Source: Apoda limacodes (taxonomy: Eukaryota > Arthropoda > Insecta > Lepidoptera > Limacodidae). From it: a stretch of 64,000 bases of DNA. Numbering within the stretch: the stretch's first letter is position 1; each line of letters starts with the position of its first letter. Below, piece after piece: positions 62,076 to 64,000 of the stretch. The notes under the pieces were generated by a model that worked only from the letters and a program-made list of their open reading frames with translations, was not told the origin of the DNA and did no database searches. The translations under genes and the position numbers were made by a program. The DNA lies in assembly GCA_946406115.1 (NCBI GenBank), contig OX291561.1, positions 2,224,273 through 2,288,272 on the forward strand, in the 5' to 3' direction.

Positions 62076-64000
62076 TTGTAGTGGACCCAAGCCTTTGATA
62101 GAGAACTGTAGTAGACTGGACCCCACGACACGGTGTTGACATGCTAATTTAAGTTTTAAGAAAGCAGAAGGCTGGGATTTGTCAATAATAAATATAAATT
62201 AGATTAATCACCTTCGTAATTCATACCAATCGAATACTCCTAATATATGGATAGAAACGAGATCAATGAAGTATGAAGTAAGTGAGTGGCCCGGATGTCC
62301 TCACCGGTCTTCGATTATTATGTTTATACCTACGTCATAAGGCGTAAATAATTACTCGTTAAATACGACCGATTCGTAAAGTAGCAGATAACCGGGAGGT
62401 TAAAATATATGGAGAGTATCGATCGATTATTCTCAGTTAATTGATATAAACGTTGTAGGGTGCGAGAGGGATGGTAGAGTAGGCTCCGCGCCGCTTACGA
62501 CGAGCCTTCATTGCTTAAACTAATCGAAGCCGTATAATCGAGCCACGGAAAAGCGGAGAAGCTAGTTCAACGGATAAAGAATTTAGTAGAATCGGTTTGC
62601 GCCTTCGATATAATTATTAGATTATTACTATAAAGTAACTGGCCACTAAATGCGGAGCACGTGTGTACACGTGGAAGTAAAATAAAGAAGAAATTAACTG
62701 GCGCCACAATTTCTAGACACGCTATGTGTTCAGGCCGCGTCTATAGTGGGGGAGGGGAGAACGGTTATAAGCGATAGGCGTCAGTTGCGGCACCCTTTTT
62801 CATTGTCGACGTGCCGAGAGGCTGGCTGTGTTCGAGGTTCCTGAGGAAGTGGGAAGGACAGGACGCACAAAGATTTGAAGAAATTTAATACCGACGCCGT
62901 GCACGTTTCGCCTACATCAAATATCAGTAAGTGTCTTTTGTGAGAACTGAGGCTAGCAATGTCAGCTCATTATTGATGGGTTTGTACTATGGGGCTTTGT
63001 GAGAGACTTTCTTAATACGATTGTGTAAGGACCGTGTAAGGGACCGTGTAAGATGCCACCTTGGTTAAAGTGAAGGGTTGGTTGGGGAAAATTGAAAGTG
63101 TTTGACTTTTTGGTTGAGATTTAGTCCGGGATTTTAGTTGTAAATTTGGGGTAGAGAAGAAAGAAACCTTTACTTATTGAAAATGCAGAGGTAATTTGTT
63201 GACATTGTTGGCTATGTACTCTCTAAGGAAAAGAGATTGCCGATTTCTGTAGAAGATCTAGTGGAGTAAAAGGTTCCTGCCGGGATCGGTGTCTTTTAAC
63301 GTGATGTTGTAAATTTTGTGATACCTTGTGGGGGGGGAAAACCCCGTAATTAAGCCCTGATCTGATTAGATAGGAATTCGGTTAAGCTTAGGGTTAAGGC
63401 TAGGGTAAATCTTGTGTATTCCTTGCTGTTCATATATATGTCTAAGTAGTGATCCCTGTGTATTCCTTGTAGTGCGTGTATGTGTATGAGTTTGGATATC
63501 CTCACTGGATAAAACCCTACGCGAGTCCCTGGGCCGCGGTTACTCGCACTGATCTGAGTCGGAGGTGAAGGGACCCCCCAAAGGACTTGCTAGGGTAATC
63601 CTTGTGTGGCCCTTGCCGTGCATATATATGTATAAGTAGTAATCCCTGTGTATTCCCTGTAGTGCGTGTATGTGTATGAGTTTGGATATCCTCACTGGAT
63701 AAAACCCTACGCGAGCCCCTGGGCCGCGGTTACTCGCACTGATCTGAGTCGGAGGTGAAGGGACCCCCCAAAGGACTTGCTAGGGTAATCCTTGTGTGGC
63801 CCTTGCCGTGCATATATATGTATAAGTAGTAATCCCTGTGTATTCCCTGTAGTGCGTGTATGTGTATGAGTTTGGATATCCTCACTGGATAAAACCCTAC
63901 GCGAGCCCCTGGGCCGCGGTTACTCGCACTGATCTGAGTCGGAGGTGAAGGGACCCCCCAAAGGACTTGCTAGGGTAATCCTTGTGAGGCCCTTGCTGTG
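62076..64000 (+). repeat. Module X, plus copy 3 (truncated by window end)
   Basis: Begins TTGTAGTGGACCC like the other plus copies and follows copy 2 almost base for base, sharing its variants at the copy-1 diagnostic sites except position 62425, where it matches copy 1. It contains the E-boxes (62658-62673), the promoter-like island and most of the 190-bp array (63399-64000), where the window stops. Confidence 0.95.

Noticed and set aside
17599..64000. Ribosomal DNA spacer
   Set aside because: Nested subrepeats recall intergenic spacers, but no 18S, 5.8S or 28S sequence was seen in any unit.

Overview
This window is eukaryotic and most likely from an insect, probably a moth or butterfly (Lepidoptera). 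Evidence: it is AT-rich and mostly non-coding; it holds decayed non-LTR reverse transcriptases of insect type; several short dispersed repeats match sequence signatures I associate with Lepidoptera (at 10498-10915, 3230-3395, 15620-15690 and 46805-47165). No intact gene is visible, and no open reading frame exceeds 105 codons. No rRNA gene, confident tRNA gene or CRISPR array was found.

Positions 1-17598 are the single-copy flank. It contains a non-LTR retrotransposon remnant (419-1023), transposon tails, a 296-bp foldback hairpin (5622-5917), a 26-bp tandem array (8365-8568), a jockey-like reverse transcriptase remnant (14870-15205), and a series of minus-strand exon-like blocks between about 13260 and 6212. 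Those blocks are bounded by good splice sites but carry in-frame stops and frameshifts. They look like one or more decayed multi-exon genes that I cannot name.

Positions 17599-64000 are a giant repeat (macrosatellite) whose unit is 12.6-13.6 kb. A unit consists of module X (about 9.6-9.7 kb) and module Y (about 2.8-4.0 kb). The order is X(+) 17599-27314; X(-) partial 27314-33079; Y(-) 33080-37098; X(-) 37099-46657; Y(+) 46656-49573; X(+) 49574-59280; Y(+) 59280-62075; X(+) 62076-64000, cut by the window end. Plus-oriented copies repeat every 12,624 bp (12,502 after a 122-bp deletion in the last Y) and are nearly identical to each other. The two minus-oriented copies repeat every 13,578 bp and look identical over 5.7 kb. 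Plus and minus copies differ clearly from each other, by about 7-20 percent by eye, and carry different internal arrays and a transposon present in only one. So this is not a fresh inversion of one array: two subfamilies sit head to head, each homogenised within its orientation.

Inside the unit are nested arrays: 190-bp (plus) or 131-bp (minus) monomers, about ten degenerate 104-bp monomers, three copies of a 285-297-bp module, 38/82/189-bp composite repeats, and a 26-bp telomere-like array rich in TTAGG. The most suggestive functional element is a GC-richer island near the start of X with two CACGTG E-boxes, a TATAAG motif, an initiator-like TCAGT and a GTAAGT donor, nearly unchanged between the two subfamilies. 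It could be the promoter and first exon of a long non-coding satellite transcript. The arrangement would suit a W or B chromosome, a subtelomere or pericentric heterochromatin; collapse or misjoining during assembly is also possible and must be excluded first.
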